This document shows, one piece after another, positions 19,548-29,274 of a stretch of 64,000 bases of DNA; the stretch's first letter is position 1, and every line of letters starts with the position of its first letter. The position numbers and the translations under genes were made by a program. The stretch is taken from NCBI GenBank assembly GCA_947631955.1, contig CANRNJ010000017.1, positions 1 through 64,000 on the forward strand. The letters run 5' to 3'. This stretch comes from an uncultured Lachnospiraceae bacterium. GTDB lineage: Bacteria; Bacillota; Clostridia; Lachnospirales; Lachnospiraceae. The notes under the pieces are model-generated. The model was not told the origin of the DNA, made no database searches, and saw nothing but the letters and a program-made list of their open reading frames with translations.

Positions 19548-20456
19548 CTATTTCTCTCTGTAAATCAACTGTCTGACCAACTCTTCCAAAAACAGGTTCC
19601 GCCGGGGAAAAGACTCCAATATACCGGCCGCTTCATCGGATATCCGCGCCGTATCCTTCTTGGCCTGCTCCAATCCGTGCATGGCAACATAAGTCAGTTT
19701 ATGGTTCTTTTCATCGCTCCCGATGGGTTTGCCCAATACCTCCTGACTGCCCGTCACATCCAGAATATCGTCTTGGATCTGAAAGGCTATGCCGATGTCA
19801 TAAGCGCATTTTTCCAGCTTGTCCACGTCTGCCTGTCCGGCGCCTGCTAAAACCGCGCCGATCATCATGGCCGCTTGGATCAGCGCCGCCGTTTTGTGCT
19901 CATGGATAAAAAGGAGCGCTTCTTCCGTGATAAGCCCGCTGTCGGTTTCGGCTTTCAGATCCGCGCACTGTCCGCCGATCATCCCGTAAATACCGGCTTT
20001 ACGCCCAAGGATCCGGAGCGCTGATGCCGTCCGCCGGTAATCCTCCACCGACGCCGCTTCTGCAAAAGCCGCTGACGCCGTTTCAAAGGCATAATTGAGC
20101 AGTCCGTCGCCCGCAAGGACCGCCATGCCCTCGCCGTATACTACATGCGTCGTCTTACGGCCCCTGCGGTATTCGTCGTTATCCATTGACGGCAGATCGT
20201 CGTGTACGAGCGAATAAGTGTGTATCATCTCCAGCGCCGCCATAAAAAAAGGAAGCGCCTTCACCTCTTTTTCATCGCAGAACAGGGACGCGCTCTCCTC
20301 CATCAGCATAGGACGAAGTCTTTTGCCGCCTGCCGTAACCGAATAGTTCATCGCCTGCACTACCGTCTTCTGATATCCCTCTTCAGGCGGAAGAAACCTT
20401 GCAAGGGACGCTTCGATCCGTTCGGTCTTATAACTTAATTCCTCTTTAAAATTCAT
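19548..20456 (-). CDS. ispA: Polyprenyl (farnesyl) diphosphate synthase
   Basis: GGKRLRPML, YSLVHDDLPSMDNDEYRRGRKTTH, FQIQDDILDVTG. Confidence 0.95.
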   Translation of the reverse strand: MNFKEELSYKTERIEASLARFLPPEEGYQKTVVQAMNYSVTAGGKRLRPMLMEESASLFCDEKEVKALPFFMAALEMIHTYSLVHDDLPSMDNDEYRRGRKTTHVVYGEGMAVLAGDGLLNYAFETASAAFAEAASVEDYRRTASALRILGRKAGIYGMIGGQCADLKAETDSGLITEEALLFIHEHKTAALIQAAMMIGAVLAGAGQADVDKLEKCAYDIGIAFQIQDDILDVTGSQEVLGKPIGSDEKNHKLTYVAMHGLEQAKKDTARISDEAAGILESFPRRNLFLEELVRQLIYREK

Positions 20457-20706
20457 CTAAACCACCGTCTTCGTTTATTTTCAGTACCTTTTTCTCCACC
20501 TTATCGATGGTTTCATTGCACTTCTGCAGCAGCTTCATCCCCCTGTTATACTGTTGAAAAGACTGCTCCAGCGTGATATCCTCCGCCTCAAGACAGGCAA
20601 TCACTTCCTCTACCTGCGCAAAAGCCTCTTCTATGGAGAATTCCTCGGCGGATTCCTCCTCCGGTAAGCCGGACGGCTCCGGATTCTCTTTCCGATCCGT
20701 GTTCAT
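20446..20706 (-). CDS. xseB: Exodeoxyribonuclease VII small subunit
   Basis: FSIEEAFAQVEEVIACLEAEDITLEQSFQQYNRGMKLLQKCNETIDKVEKKV; start at MNTDRKE overlapping xseA stop. Confidence 0.93.
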   Translation of the reverse strand: MNTDRKENPEPSGLPEEESAEEFSIEEAFAQVEEVIACLEAEDITLEQSFQQYNRGMKLLQKCNETIDKVEKKVLKINEDGGLDEF

Positions 20707-21974
20707 ATCGTATGCTGCTCCTTCCTGTCTTCGGCTGCGGGCTGCTCCCGTCTGCCCTCGTTTACGATCATATCCGGCACCGGCAGTTTTTCCGTGATCT
20801 GCGCGTTCAGCCTGCCGTCTTTTACATAGATCACCACATGGTCCCCCACCGCCGCCTGTGCGGCGCAAGTAAGCGTCTTTCCGTGGCTGTCGGCCACATA
20901 GGCATATCCTTGGTTCAACTTGTCAAGCGGCGACAATCCCTTCATCTGCTCCGCATAAAGCGCCAGTTTATGCCGATAGCCGCGCAGACATCTGTCCATC
21001 GTATTCTGCAGATGTTCCTCTAAAGATAACGACTGTGTTCTTTTAGTCCGGATCATGTTGACCGGGCTCAGATACTTCATTCTCATACGGTACTGTTCGG
21101 CTCTCTGCCGGTATCCGTCCACCGCTCTGCGGCACAGGTGCTGTAAAGTATATGAATATTCAGCGAGTTTATCCTGAAAGCTTTCAAAATCATAAACCGC
21201 AAGTTCCGCCGCCGCGGACGGCGTCGGCGCACGCAGATCCGCCACGAAATCGGCGATCGTGGTATCCGTTTCATGACCCACCGCTGAAATGATCGGGATC
21301 GGGCAGTCAAAGATCGCCTGTGCGACCGCCTCGTCGTTAAATGCCCAGAGATCCTCAATGGAACCGCCGCCCCGGCCGACAATGATCGTATCCACTCCCG
21401 CATGTTCCATGGCGTGGATCCCGTTGATAATACTGGGGACTGCGGCCTCTCCCTGAACGATGGCCGGATACAGGATGATCTGAACGTAAGGATTCCTCCG
21501 TCCGGTAATGTTGATGATATCCCGGACTGCCGCTCCCGTCGCGGCAGTCACCACTCCCAAAGTCCGGATATATCTGGGGATCGGCTGCTTATACTCCGGG
21601 GCAAACATCCCCCGCTCTTCCAGTTCCCGTTTCAGCTTTTCAAACTTCTCGTAAAGCGCGCCCGCTCCGTCCAGTTCGATCTCTTTGGCATACAGTTGAT
21701 ATCTTCCGTCCCGCTCGTAGACGTCCACTCTGCCGCTCACAACGACCTGCTGGCCTTCCTCCATTTGAAAACGCAGTCCGCCGCGGTCTGCCGCAAACAT
21801 AACGCATGATATTGTTGCTTTTGCGTCCTTTAATGTAAAATAAATATGTCCAGAGGAATGATATTTGCAGTTGCTGACCTCGCCTTTGACCATGATCGAC
21901 TGCAACATATAGTCCTGCGTGAACATATTTTTGATATAAGAATTAACCTGTGCAACTGTATACACGCTCTGCAT
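20703..21974 (-). CDS. xseA: Exodeoxyribonuclease VII large subunit
   Basis: TVAQVNSYIKNMF, GEVSNCKYHSSGHIYFTLKD, IIVGRGGGSIEDLWAFNDE, SAVGHETDTTIADFVADLRAPTPSAAAEL. Confidence 0.97.
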   Translation of the reverse strand: MQSVYTVAQVNSYIKNMFTQDYMLQSIMVKGEVSNCKYHSSGHIYFTLKDAKATISCVMFAADRGGLRFQMEEGQQVVVSGRVDVYERDGRYQLYAKEIELDGAGALYEKFEKLKRELEERGMFAPEYKQPIPRYIRTLGVVTAATGAAVRDIINITGRRNPYVQIILYPAIVQGEAAVPSIINGIHAMEHAGVDTIIVGRGGGSIEDLWAFNDEAVAQAIFDCPIPIISAVGHETDTTIADFVADLRAPTPSAAAELAVYDFESFQDKLAEYSYTLQHLCRRAVDGYRQRAEQYRMRMKYLSPVNMIRTKRTQSLSLEEHLQNTMDRCLRGYRHKLALYAEQMKGLSPLDKLNQGYAYVADSHGKTLTCAAQAAVGDHVVIYVKDGRLNAQITEKLPVPDMIVNEGRREQPAAEDRKEQHTI

Positions 21975-21989
21975 AATGACACCGTCTGC

Positions 21990-22385
21990 CTACGCGAATT
22001 TTGCCAATATACCGTTGACGAAACCCGATGAAGCGTCCTGTCCGAATTTCTTGGCCAGTTCCACCGCCTCGTTGATCGCCACGCCTGTAGGAACGGTTTC
22101 GTCGCAATTGATCTCATAGACCGCCAGCCTTAAGATCGTCAGATCGACTTTTCCCATCCTCTCGGTATTCCATCCCTCGGTCTTCTCGTTCAGCTGTCTG
22201 TCGATCTCCGGCAGCATCTGCTGTATCTTATGGAATTTGTCTGCAATATACGCCGCATCCTGATCTTGGGCCGCATCCTCGTCCTCAAAAAAAAGTTTTT
22301 CCTGCTCCGGCATATCTTCCAAACTGTTAAATTCTACCCGAAACAACAGCTTAAATATCTGTTCCCGCAACTCTCTTCTACTCAT
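21990..22385 (-). CDS. nusB: Transcription antitermination factor NusB
   Basis: MSRRELREQIFKLLFRVEF; LTILRLAVYEI...VPTGVAINEAVELAKKFGQDASSGFVNGILAKF. Confidence 0.94.
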   Translation of the reverse strand: MSRRELREQIFKLLFRVEFNSLEDMPEQEKLFFEDEDAAQDQDAAYIADKFHKIQQMLPEIDRQLNEKTEGWNTERMGKVDLTILRLAVYEINCDETVPTGVAINEAVELAKKFGQDASSGFVNGILAKFA

Positions 22386-22422
22386 AGTGATTCCTGCCGT
22401 ATCATACTAGTCTTCTATCACA

Positions 22423-22815
22423 TCAGTGCGCAACGTTGATCCCGGAGATCCGTATATTGACATCCGTCACTTCCAGTCCCGTCATGTTCTCGATGGCGCT
22501 CTTCACTTTGTTCTGAACGCGCTGACAGGTCGCCGGGATATTGAATCCGTATTCCATGGTGATGGCCAGTTCGACCTTGACCTTCTTGTTCAAGATATCC
22601 ACCTTGACGCCTTTTGCGAGTCCTTTCACGCCGACCCTGCTCAAAAGTTCCTTTGCTGCATTGCCGTTCATGGCAGCGACGCCGTCTACTTCCGTCGCCG
22701 CAAGCGCCGCGATCATCGCCACTACATCGTCCGCGATCTTTACCGTGCCGATCGCCTCTTCTTCCTGCGATAAATAGGTTGTTTTAGCTGTTTCCTGTTC
22801 CATATCGATCTCCAT
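22423..22815 (-). CDS. Asp23/Gls24 family envelope stress protein
   Basis: GTVKIADDVVAMIAALAATEVDGVAAMNG; VNIRISGINV; canonical position after nusB. Confidence 0.92.
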   Translation of the reverse strand: MEIDMEQETAKTTYLSQEEEAIGTVKIADDVVAMIAALAATEVDGVAAMNGNAAKELLSRVGVKGLAKGVKVDILNKKVKVELAITMEYGFNIPATCQRVQNKVKSAIENMTGLEVTDVNIRISGINVAH

Positions 22816-22875
22816 GCCTTTCTGCTGTTTGGGATTAGTATATCAAAATTTCTTATTTTTGCCTAGTCCTATTCG

Positions 22876-22960
22876 GCTAAAGCCAAAAGCTCATACCATT
22901 TCTGCTGAAGCCGGAAACTCATATGGTTCCGCTAAAGCCAGAAACTCATGCTGAATTGTT
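22876..22960. repeat. 27-28 bp near-tandem trimer at the 3' end of the transglutaminase-like gene
   Basis: GCTAAAGCC.. starts at 22876, 22904, 22931; minus copies read ATGAGTTTCTGGCTTTAG / ATGAGTTTCCGGCTTCAG / ATGAGCTTTTGGCTTTAG. Confidence 0.8.
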
Positions 22961-24302
22961 TCTCGTCTTCCGCATAGGATACCAGTCCGTCCGGAGAGTC
23001 GAGATATCGGAAGATCTCCTGATCCTCGATCAGCGACTCCCACATCTGCTCATACACATCGTAACTTTCACACTTTAAAGTCACATAAGCGCTCCCCTGC
23101 TCATATGCCTTCTTAAAGATCCTCTCGATCTGTTCCCGGTTCCATTCCGTAAAATAGAGGCCTTCACGCACATAATAATTGTCGTCCATGGAATCACATT
23201 CGGGCAGCTCCACCACATTGTCCGGCGTGTGCGTAAGATTCATCTGTTCCGTCGGCACGCACAGGTAATCGTAATTGATCACCGGGATCTGCTCGTCCGG
23301 ATATCCCGCCGCGCTGCCGATCGCCTGATAAGACGCATCGCCCCATGTGGTATCCACATAATAGTAACGGCCGTCAAGTTCCACCAGATTCCATGCATGT
23401 CCTTCGCCCCCGGTCACACGTCCCAGAACAAGCGTCGAGCGGATCCCCGCCTGATCGAGCAGATACTGGGTCGCTTTCGCATATCCCTGACAGACCGACT
23501 TCCCGTCTATAAACACAGAGCAGATATTCTGGCCGTCCTTCGACGACGCATCGTACTCCGTATTGTAGATCAGATATTCATAGATATATTTGACTTTCTC
23601 ATAATCATCCGCATCCTGAGGGATCCCGGCCAGGCAACGGTTTACATAACTATCTATCCGCTGCTTTTTCTCCTCGATCTCCTCCGGGCTGAAACAATAG
23701 GTGCCCGTAAACGTGATCTTCTTTAACATGTCGCCCAGTGTATATTCCGTATAAGTATACCCGTCCACATAGAAGATCTCCGGATGATCGTTCAGCACGC
23801 ACTGAAAAGCGTGCGACACCTCTTCCTTGTCGCGGCTGGACAGTTCGACATTCTCTTCATGGTTCACGATCGCGTCCCGTATTTCCAGATAGACCTGCTT
23901 CTCTTCATCCGGCAGTTTTCCATAGACATAGCCGTCCTCCGGGGCTCTCCGGACGCTGATCTGTCCGGCCGGGTCTGCCGCTGTCTGCTCCGTTCCGGAC
24001 TGCCCTGTTCCGGCCGGGTCCTCCGAGGTCTGCTCTGCTCCGGCCGGGTCTGCCGCTGCCTGCGCTGCTCCCGCCTGTCCTGCTCCGGCCGGGTCTGCCG
24101 CTGCCTGCTCTGCTCCCGCCTGTCCTGCTCCGGCCAGATCTGCCGCTGCCTGTTCCGCTTCCGGCTGTCCTGCTCCAATCAGATCCGCCTCCAGTCCCGC
24201 TCTCTGATCTTCCTGTGCAGAGTTCCCATCCGCCTGCCGCATGGAGATCATGCACCCTGTAGCAAGCAGCATAACCGCCAATAATATACCCGCTTTTCTC
24301 AT
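22932..24302 (-). CDS. Lipoprotein with transglutaminase-like domain and repetitive linker
   Basis: Lipobox LLATGCM; Ala/Gly/Gln repeat linker; GKSVCQGYAKATQYLLDQAGI...GEGHAWNLVELDGRYYYVDTTWGD (Cys/His/Asp triad context). Confidence 0.85.
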   Translation of the reverse strand: MRKAGILLAVMLLATGCMISMRQADGNSAQEDQRAGLEADLIGAGQPEAEQAAADLAGAGQAGAEQAAADPAGAGQAGAAQAAADPAGAEQTSEDPAGTGQSGTEQTAADPAGQISVRRAPEDGYVYGKLPDEEKQVYLEIRDAIVNHEENVELSSRDKEEVSHAFQCVLNDHPEIFYVDGYTYTEYTLGDMLKKITFTGTYCFSPEEIEEKKQRIDSYVNRCLAGIPQDADDYEKVKYIYEYLIYNTEYDASSKDGQNICSVFIDGKSVCQGYAKATQYLLDQAGIRSTLVLGRVTGGEGHAWNLVELDGRYYYVDTTWGDASYQAIGSAAGYPDEQIPVINYDYLCVPTEQMNLTHTPDNVVELPECDSMDDNYYVREGLYFTEWNREQIERIFKKAYEQGSAYVTLKCESYDVYEQMWESLIEDQEIFRYLDSPDGLVSYAEDEKQFSMSFWL

Positions 24303-24372
24303 ACGCGTTTACCCTTATCCACACAGATACGCAGCAGCTTGTCCGCTGAAAGTGAGAGCCGCCTCCCGGCCG

Positions 24373-25980
24373 TCAGTTCCTGCCGAACTCGGACAGGATC
24401 AATCCCTCATTCCTCTCGACTGTCATGCCGATGCTCCATTGATTGACAAACAACAGCAGCGGATTACCTTTCAGATCCCGGATCTTCTTCATATCCGAAG
24501 TCCCGGTCAGCCTGTCGAGATCGATCTGATCGTTTTCGATCCACCGGATATGCTCGTACGGCAGATTTTCCAGCTTGATCTCCACGTTATATTCATTCTC
24601 CAGACGATATTTCAATACATCGAACTGCAGTACGCCTACCACACCCACGATGATCTCTTCCATACCTGTATTGAATTCCTGAAAGATCTGAATGGCGCCT
24701 TCCTGCGCGATCTGTGTGATTCCTTTCACAAACTGTTTTCTTTTCATGGTATCGACCTGCTTCACCCGCGCGAAATGCTCAGGCGCAAAAGTAGGGATAC
24801 CCTCATATTCAAACTGTTCCTTGGGCGTACAGATCGTGTCGCCGATCGAAAAGATCCCCGGATCGAACACCCCTATGATGTCGCCCGCATACGCTTCGTT
24901 CAGGATCCTGCGCTCATCCGCCATGATCTGCTGCGGCTGCGAAAGACGCAGTATCTTACCGCCCTGAACATGCTTCACCTCGGCGTTTGCGTCAAAGCGT
25001 CCGGAACAGATACGCATGAACGCGACTCTGTCGCGGTGGGCCTTGTTCATGTTGGCCTGTATCTTAAAGACAAATGCCGAAAAATCATGTCCTACAGGAT
25101 CGATCAGCCCGATGTCCGCCTTGCGCGGAAGCGGCGGCGTCGTCATTTGAAGGAAATGTTTCAGGAAGATCTCCACGCCAAAATTTGTCAATGCCGATCC
25201 GAAAAATACCGGCGTCAGATCGCCTGCCTGTATCCGTTCCAGATCATATTCTGCGCTCGCCCCGTCCAACAGTTCTATCTCGTCCAGAAGCTGCGCTTTA
25301 AAATCTTCCCCGATCTGTTCCGCCAAGACCTGCTCGTCCGATACCGGGATCCGGGTGGCATGTCCCTCTTTCGTTCCCTTCTCCGTATCGGAATAGGTGA
25401 TCACGCATCTGCTCTCGCGCTCGTAGACGCCTTTGAAACTCTTGCCGGATCCTATCGGCCAGTTGATGGGGCATGTGGCGATCCCCAATTCCTTCTCGAT
25501 CTCGTCGAGCAGACTGAACGTATCGTTGGCGTCCCTGTCCATCTTATTGATAAAGGTAAATATCGGGATATGACGCATGACGCACACTTTAAACAGCTTG
25601 CGCGTCTGAGCCTCCACGCCCTTGGAAGCGTCGATCACCATAACGGCCGAATCCGCCGCCATCAAAGTTCTGTAAGTATCTTCAGAGAAATCCTGATGCC
25701 CCGGCGTATCCAGTATATTGATGCAGTACCCGCCATACTCAAACTGCAGCACGGAAGAAGTGACTGAGATACCTCTTTCCTTCTCGATCTCCATCCAGTC
25801 GGATACGGCGTGTCTGGCGGTCGCCTTTCCTTTCACGCTTCCCGCTAGATTGATCGCGCCGCCATACAGCAGGAATTTTTCAGTCAGCGTCGTCTTTCCG
25901 GCATCCGGGTGCGATATGATCGCAAACGTTCTTCTTTTGTTTATCTCATCTGCATAATTGCCCAAAAATTTATCCTCCAA
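24373..25980 (-). CDS. prfC: Peptide chain release factor 3
   Basis: RRTFAIISHPDAGKTTLTEKFLLYGGAINLAGSVKGK...ILDTPGHQDFSEDTYRTL. Confidence 0.96.
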   Translation of the reverse strand: MEDKFLGNYADEINKRRTFAIISHPDAGKTTLTEKFLLYGGAINLAGSVKGKATARHAVSDWMEIEKERGISVTSSVLQFEYGGYCINILDTPGHQDFSEDTYRTLMAADSAVMVIDASKGVEAQTRKLFKVCVMRHIPIFTFINKMDRDANDTFSLLDEIEKELGIATCPINWPIGSGKSFKGVYERESRCVITYSDTEKGTKEGHATRIPVSDEQVLAEQIGEDFKAQLLDEIELLDGASAEYDLERIQAGDLTPVFFGSALTNFGVEIFLKHFLQMTTPPLPRKADIGLIDPVGHDFSAFVFKIQANMNKAHRDRVAFMRICSGRFDANAEVKHVQGGKILRLSQPQQIMADERRILNEAYAGDIIGVFDPGIFSIGDTICTPKEQFEYEGIPTFAPEHFARVKQVDTMKRKQFVKGITQIAQEGAIQIFQEFNTGMEEIIVGVVGVLQFDVLKYRLENEYNVEIKLENLPYEHIRWIENDQIDLDRLTGTSDMKKIRDLKGNPLLLFVNQWSIGMTVERNEGLILSEFGRN

Positions 25981-25983
25981 GTT

Positions 25984-27138
25984 CTACAGCATCGATGTCC
26001 CGGCAAATTCCGGCTTGATCCCGAAATAGTCGAGCACTGTCGCACCGATATCCGCGAAAGTATCCCGCGTGCCCAGATTGGCCGGAGCGACCGGCCTGCC
26101 GTACATGAGAAACGGCGTATGCTCTCTGGAATGGTCCGTAGACACCGTATATCCCGGATCGCATCCGTGATCCGCCGTTATCATCAGGATATCCTCGTTC
26201 TTCAGTCCTTTGAGCAGATCGGGAAGTTTCTCGTCAAAATATGTGAGCGCCGCGGCATACCCATCAATATCGTTGCGATGCCCGTACAGCATATCATAAT
26301 CCACAAGATTAATAAAGCACAGGCCCTCAAAATCTTTGTTCATATATTCCAGCGTTCTCTCGATCCCCTCGGCGTTTCCTTTGGTATATACATGTTCTGT
26401 TATCCCTCTGCCCGCAAAGATATCATAGATCTTGCCGACGGCCGCCACATCTTTACCGGCTGCCTGAAGCTGGTCAAGCATCGTCGTATGAGGCGGCAGC
26501 AAAGAGAAATCATGGCGGTTGGGCGTTCTCGTAAACTGCCCTCTGCAGGTCCCCGTGAAAGGCCGCGCGATCACTCTTCCCACGCCATGCTCTCCCTGTA
26601 ATATCTCCCTTGCGGTACGGCAGTATTCATAGAGCTGCTCAAGCGGTACCACGTCTTCGTGCGCGGCGATCTGGAATACGCTGTCTGCGGACGTGTACAC
26701 GATCAGATCTCCCGTGCGCATATGCTCTTCCCCGTACTCCTGAATGACCTGCGTTCCCGAATAGGGCAGATTGCACAGGACTCCTCTGCCTGTTTTCTCC
26801 CGGAAAGGCCGGAGCACTTCTTCCGGGAATCCGTCCGGATAGGTCGGCAGCGGCCGCTCGGATAATATGCCCGCGATCTCCCAATGGCCTATCGTCGTAT
26901 CTTTTCCTTTTGAAGCCTCTCTCATACGCGCGATACGCGCCTGCGGCGAATCCGTTTTCTCGGCGCAGTCCACTCCGTCTATATTAAAAAGTCCGAGCTT
27001 TCTCATATTCGGCATATGAAACTTAGGACTGGCCGCGACGGACCGCAGCGTATTGGTCCCCGCATCCCCGTACAGGGCGGCGTCTTCCATTTCCCCTATT
27101 CCAAAACTGTCTAATACGATCAGAAAAATCCTTTTCAT
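25984..27138 (-). CDS. deoB: Phosphopentomutase
   Basis: MKRIFLIVLDSFGIGEMEDAALYGDAGTNTL; TADHGCDPGYTVSTDHSREHTPFLMYG. Confidence 0.96.
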   Translation of the reverse strand: MKRIFLIVLDSFGIGEMEDAALYGDAGTNTLRSVAASPKFHMPNMRKLGLFNIDGVDCAEKTDSPQARIARMREASKGKDTTIGHWEIAGILSERPLPTYPDGFPEEVLRPFREKTGRGVLCNLPYSGTQVIQEYGEEHMRTGDLIVYTSADSVFQIAAHEDVVPLEQLYEYCRTAREILQGEHGVGRVIARPFTGTCRGQFTRTPNRHDFSLLPPHTTMLDQLQAAGKDVAAVGKIYDIFAGRGITEHVYTKGNAEGIERTLEYMNKDFEGLCFINLVDYDMLYGHRNDIDGYAAALTYFDEKLPDLLKGLKNEDILMITADHGCDPGYTVSTDHSREHTPFLMYGRPVAPANLGTRDTFADIGATVLDYFGIKPEFAGTSML

Positions 27139-27266
27139 TTCAGCCTCCGTATCTTCGTATCCTGCTTATCCGTCCACAGGCCGGGTCCTTAATACCGACA
27201 CGGTTCCCTGTGCGTCCACATCACATGCGCTCATTATAGCACACATTCTTCAAGTATGCACTGTGT

Positions 27267-27983
27267 TTAATTTGAATCGACCGTACTGATGATAACGGAT
27301 TCCGCGCTGACACCGGTCTTGCGTATAACGATATCCTCGATCTGGGCGCGCTGCGCCTCCGTAAGCTCCGTTGTATTCACCACCACGTCCACGCTGTCCC
27401 CGTCGATGCTCACGATGGCGTCGTCAAAGCCTTTGGCTTCCAGAAGGATCTCCGCGGCAGTTTCCTTCTCGGCGATATCCGTCATGGAGATCATGCTGTT
27501 GACCGCTTCCTGTTTCTGCGTGTCGCTGATGTTGGCGTTATTGATGATCTCTAGCAGGGTGGCCTTGTTCTGCGCTCTGGTCTGCTCCTTCTGCAATTTG
27601 GCGCCCGACAGCTCCGAAACCGTTCCCGCCGATGTAAACACGGCTTCTCCCGGCACTTCTTCCAACTGCTCCTCCGCAAGCGCTTCCTCCAGTTCCTGAT
27701 CCGCGCCGCTGTCCTCAGACAACGTCACGTCCATGTCAAGGCTCTCGATGTCACCGGCCGCCTGCTCAAGATCCTCGTCCGACAGATCCGCGTAGGACGT
27801 GTAGTCCGCATCGTCGCTTTCAAGAGTCAGGCTGCCCATATCGTCCGTGGTGATGCCGCCGTTGACCGTCATAACGTCCTCGTCCGTAACTTTGGTGCCT
27901 GCAAAATTCAGATAGCCCGCTACCGCGATCATAATCGCAAGCGCCGTGATCATCATTTGGTTCTTTTTGATCATATTTTTCAA
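27267..27983 (-). CDS. spoIIIAH: SpoIIIAH-like stage III sporulation protein
   Basis: Single N-terminal TM then QNKATLLEIINNANISDTQKQEAVNSMISMTDIAEKETAAEILLEAKGFDDAIVSI; operon position. Confidence 0.92.
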   Translation of the reverse strand: MKNMIKKNQMMITALAIMIAVAGYLNFAGTKVTDEDVMTVNGGITTDDMGSLTLESDDADYTSYADLSDEDLEQAAGDIESLDMDVTLSEDSGADQELEEALAEEQLEEVPGEAVFTSAGTVSELSGAKLQKEQTRAQNKATLLEIINNANISDTQKQEAVNSMISMTDIAEKETAAEILLEAKGFDDAIVSIDGDSVDVVVNTTELTEAQRAQIEDIVIRKTGVSAESVIISTVDSN

Positions 27984-27996
27984 TTCTTTCTCCCCT

Positions 27997-28629
27997 TCAC
28001 TTATTATTTTTCATCTTTACTATTTTTATATTATTCGCATCGATATCAAATAATACCTGAATCGCGTCGATTATATCTTCCCGTACGCTCTGGTCCTGAG
28101 CGCCCTGCGCGACCACCACCACGCCCTCCACGACAGGCGGCAGCGTCTTGACCACATACGGGACGCTCTGTCCCCGCTCGTCTGTGGTATAGATCGTACT
28201 CTTCTCCATGCGGCTCTCCCCGATCGTGCGGCTGCCCCCGGAAGCGTCCGTTTCCTGCGTATCGGAAAAATCCTCCGGTCCGTCCTTCTCGACGATCTTC
28301 TGTTCGGATTCCCGCAGCGTGATCAGGACCCTGATCTGCCCCACCCCGTCCGCATACCGCAGAACGTCCTCCAGTCTTTTCTCCCAGTATTCTTCGTATC
28401 CGGCATCCGTAAAGGCGTCCGCCGCCGTGTCCGAAACGCCTTCCTCCGTGCTATGATCATCTATTTTACCGCTTGTAATGTTCGATATATTGGACTTTGA
28501 ATCATCCTGCCGGGACGGAAAGGCGGCAAGGCATAACAGGACGCCTGCCAATACAACGATCAGGCATTGACTCTTATCAAGTTTTTTCCCGTCTGCCAGC
28601 TTGTGCAGAAGTTTCTTAGTTTCCTCCAC
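27997..28629 (-). CDS. spoIIIAG: SpoIIIAG
   Basis: YWEKRLEDVLRYADGVGQIRVLITLRESEQKIVEKD; operon position. Confidence 0.9.
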   Translation of the reverse strand: MEETKKLLHKLADGKKLDKSQCLIVVLAGVLLCLAAFPSRQDDSKSNISNITSGKIDDHSTEEGVSDTAADAFTDAGYEEYWEKRLEDVLRYADGVGQIRVLITLRESEQKIVEKDGPEDFSDTQETDASGGSRTIGESRMEKSTIYTTDERGQSVPYVVKTLPPVVEGVVVVAQGAQDQSVREDIIDAIQVLFDIDANNIKIVKMKNNK

Positions 28630-29272
28630 GATATGTCACCTCCACCTTATCCTGCGCCACCCCCAGCATCTGCGCAAAGAGAGTCTGGTACTTTGCCGCA
28701 TCCGCCTCATGTTCCTGTGCGCGGTCCGCGGTCCGGCTGTCCGTCCCGCCGCCGACCGTAATCTTATCTATTTTAATATCATCCGTTATTTTATCTTCCG
28801 TCTTTTCGTCGTCCGGTTTTTCCTGAACCGTGACCCTGACGCGGCAAAAGACCCATTCGGCATCTTCTCCGGAATGGTCCCCCTCCCGGCCCGCGGTCCG
28901 TTTCTCCAATTCAATGTCCACGTCCGCCACCTCGCCGCCGTACTCTGCGGCCACCTCGGAGAACCTCGCCCGGACCTCCTCCTCGATCCGCCCGATCACC
29001 GCCTCCTGCGTCTGTTCCTCCGTGTCCAGAACATCCTGCTGTATGCTGTCGTAACTATCCAGACGGTCCTCTATGCGCTCCATTTCCTCCTGCCATCCGC
29101 CGAGGACGTCGTCCGGCGTCTTTGTAAACGGCCTGACAAACAGGATCAGGACGATCACGCCTGCTATGACTTTTATGTACTTTTCGTACTGCTTCCCTGC
29201 CGCCAGATGCACCAGCATCTGCGCGGCGATGATAAAAATGCCGATCTGCCGTATGTTTTCCGCCGCATCCAT
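28616..29272 (-). CDS. spoIIIAF: SpoIIIAF
   Basis: MDAAENIRQIGIFIIAAQMLVHLAAGKQYEKYIKVIAGVIVLILFVRPF; start set to follow spoIIIAE. Confidence 0.88.
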   Translation of the reverse strand: MDAAENIRQIGIFIIAAQMLVHLAAGKQYEKYIKVIAGVIVLILFVRPFTKTPDDVLGGWQEEMERIEDRLDSYDSIQQDVLDTEEQTQEAVIGRIEEEVRARFSEVAAEYGGEVADVDIELEKRTAGREGDHSGEDAEWVFCRVRVTVQEKPDDEKTEDKITDDIKIDKITVGGGTDSRTADRAQEHEADAAKYQTLFAQMLGVAQDKVEVTYRGGN

Positions 29273-29274
29273 GA

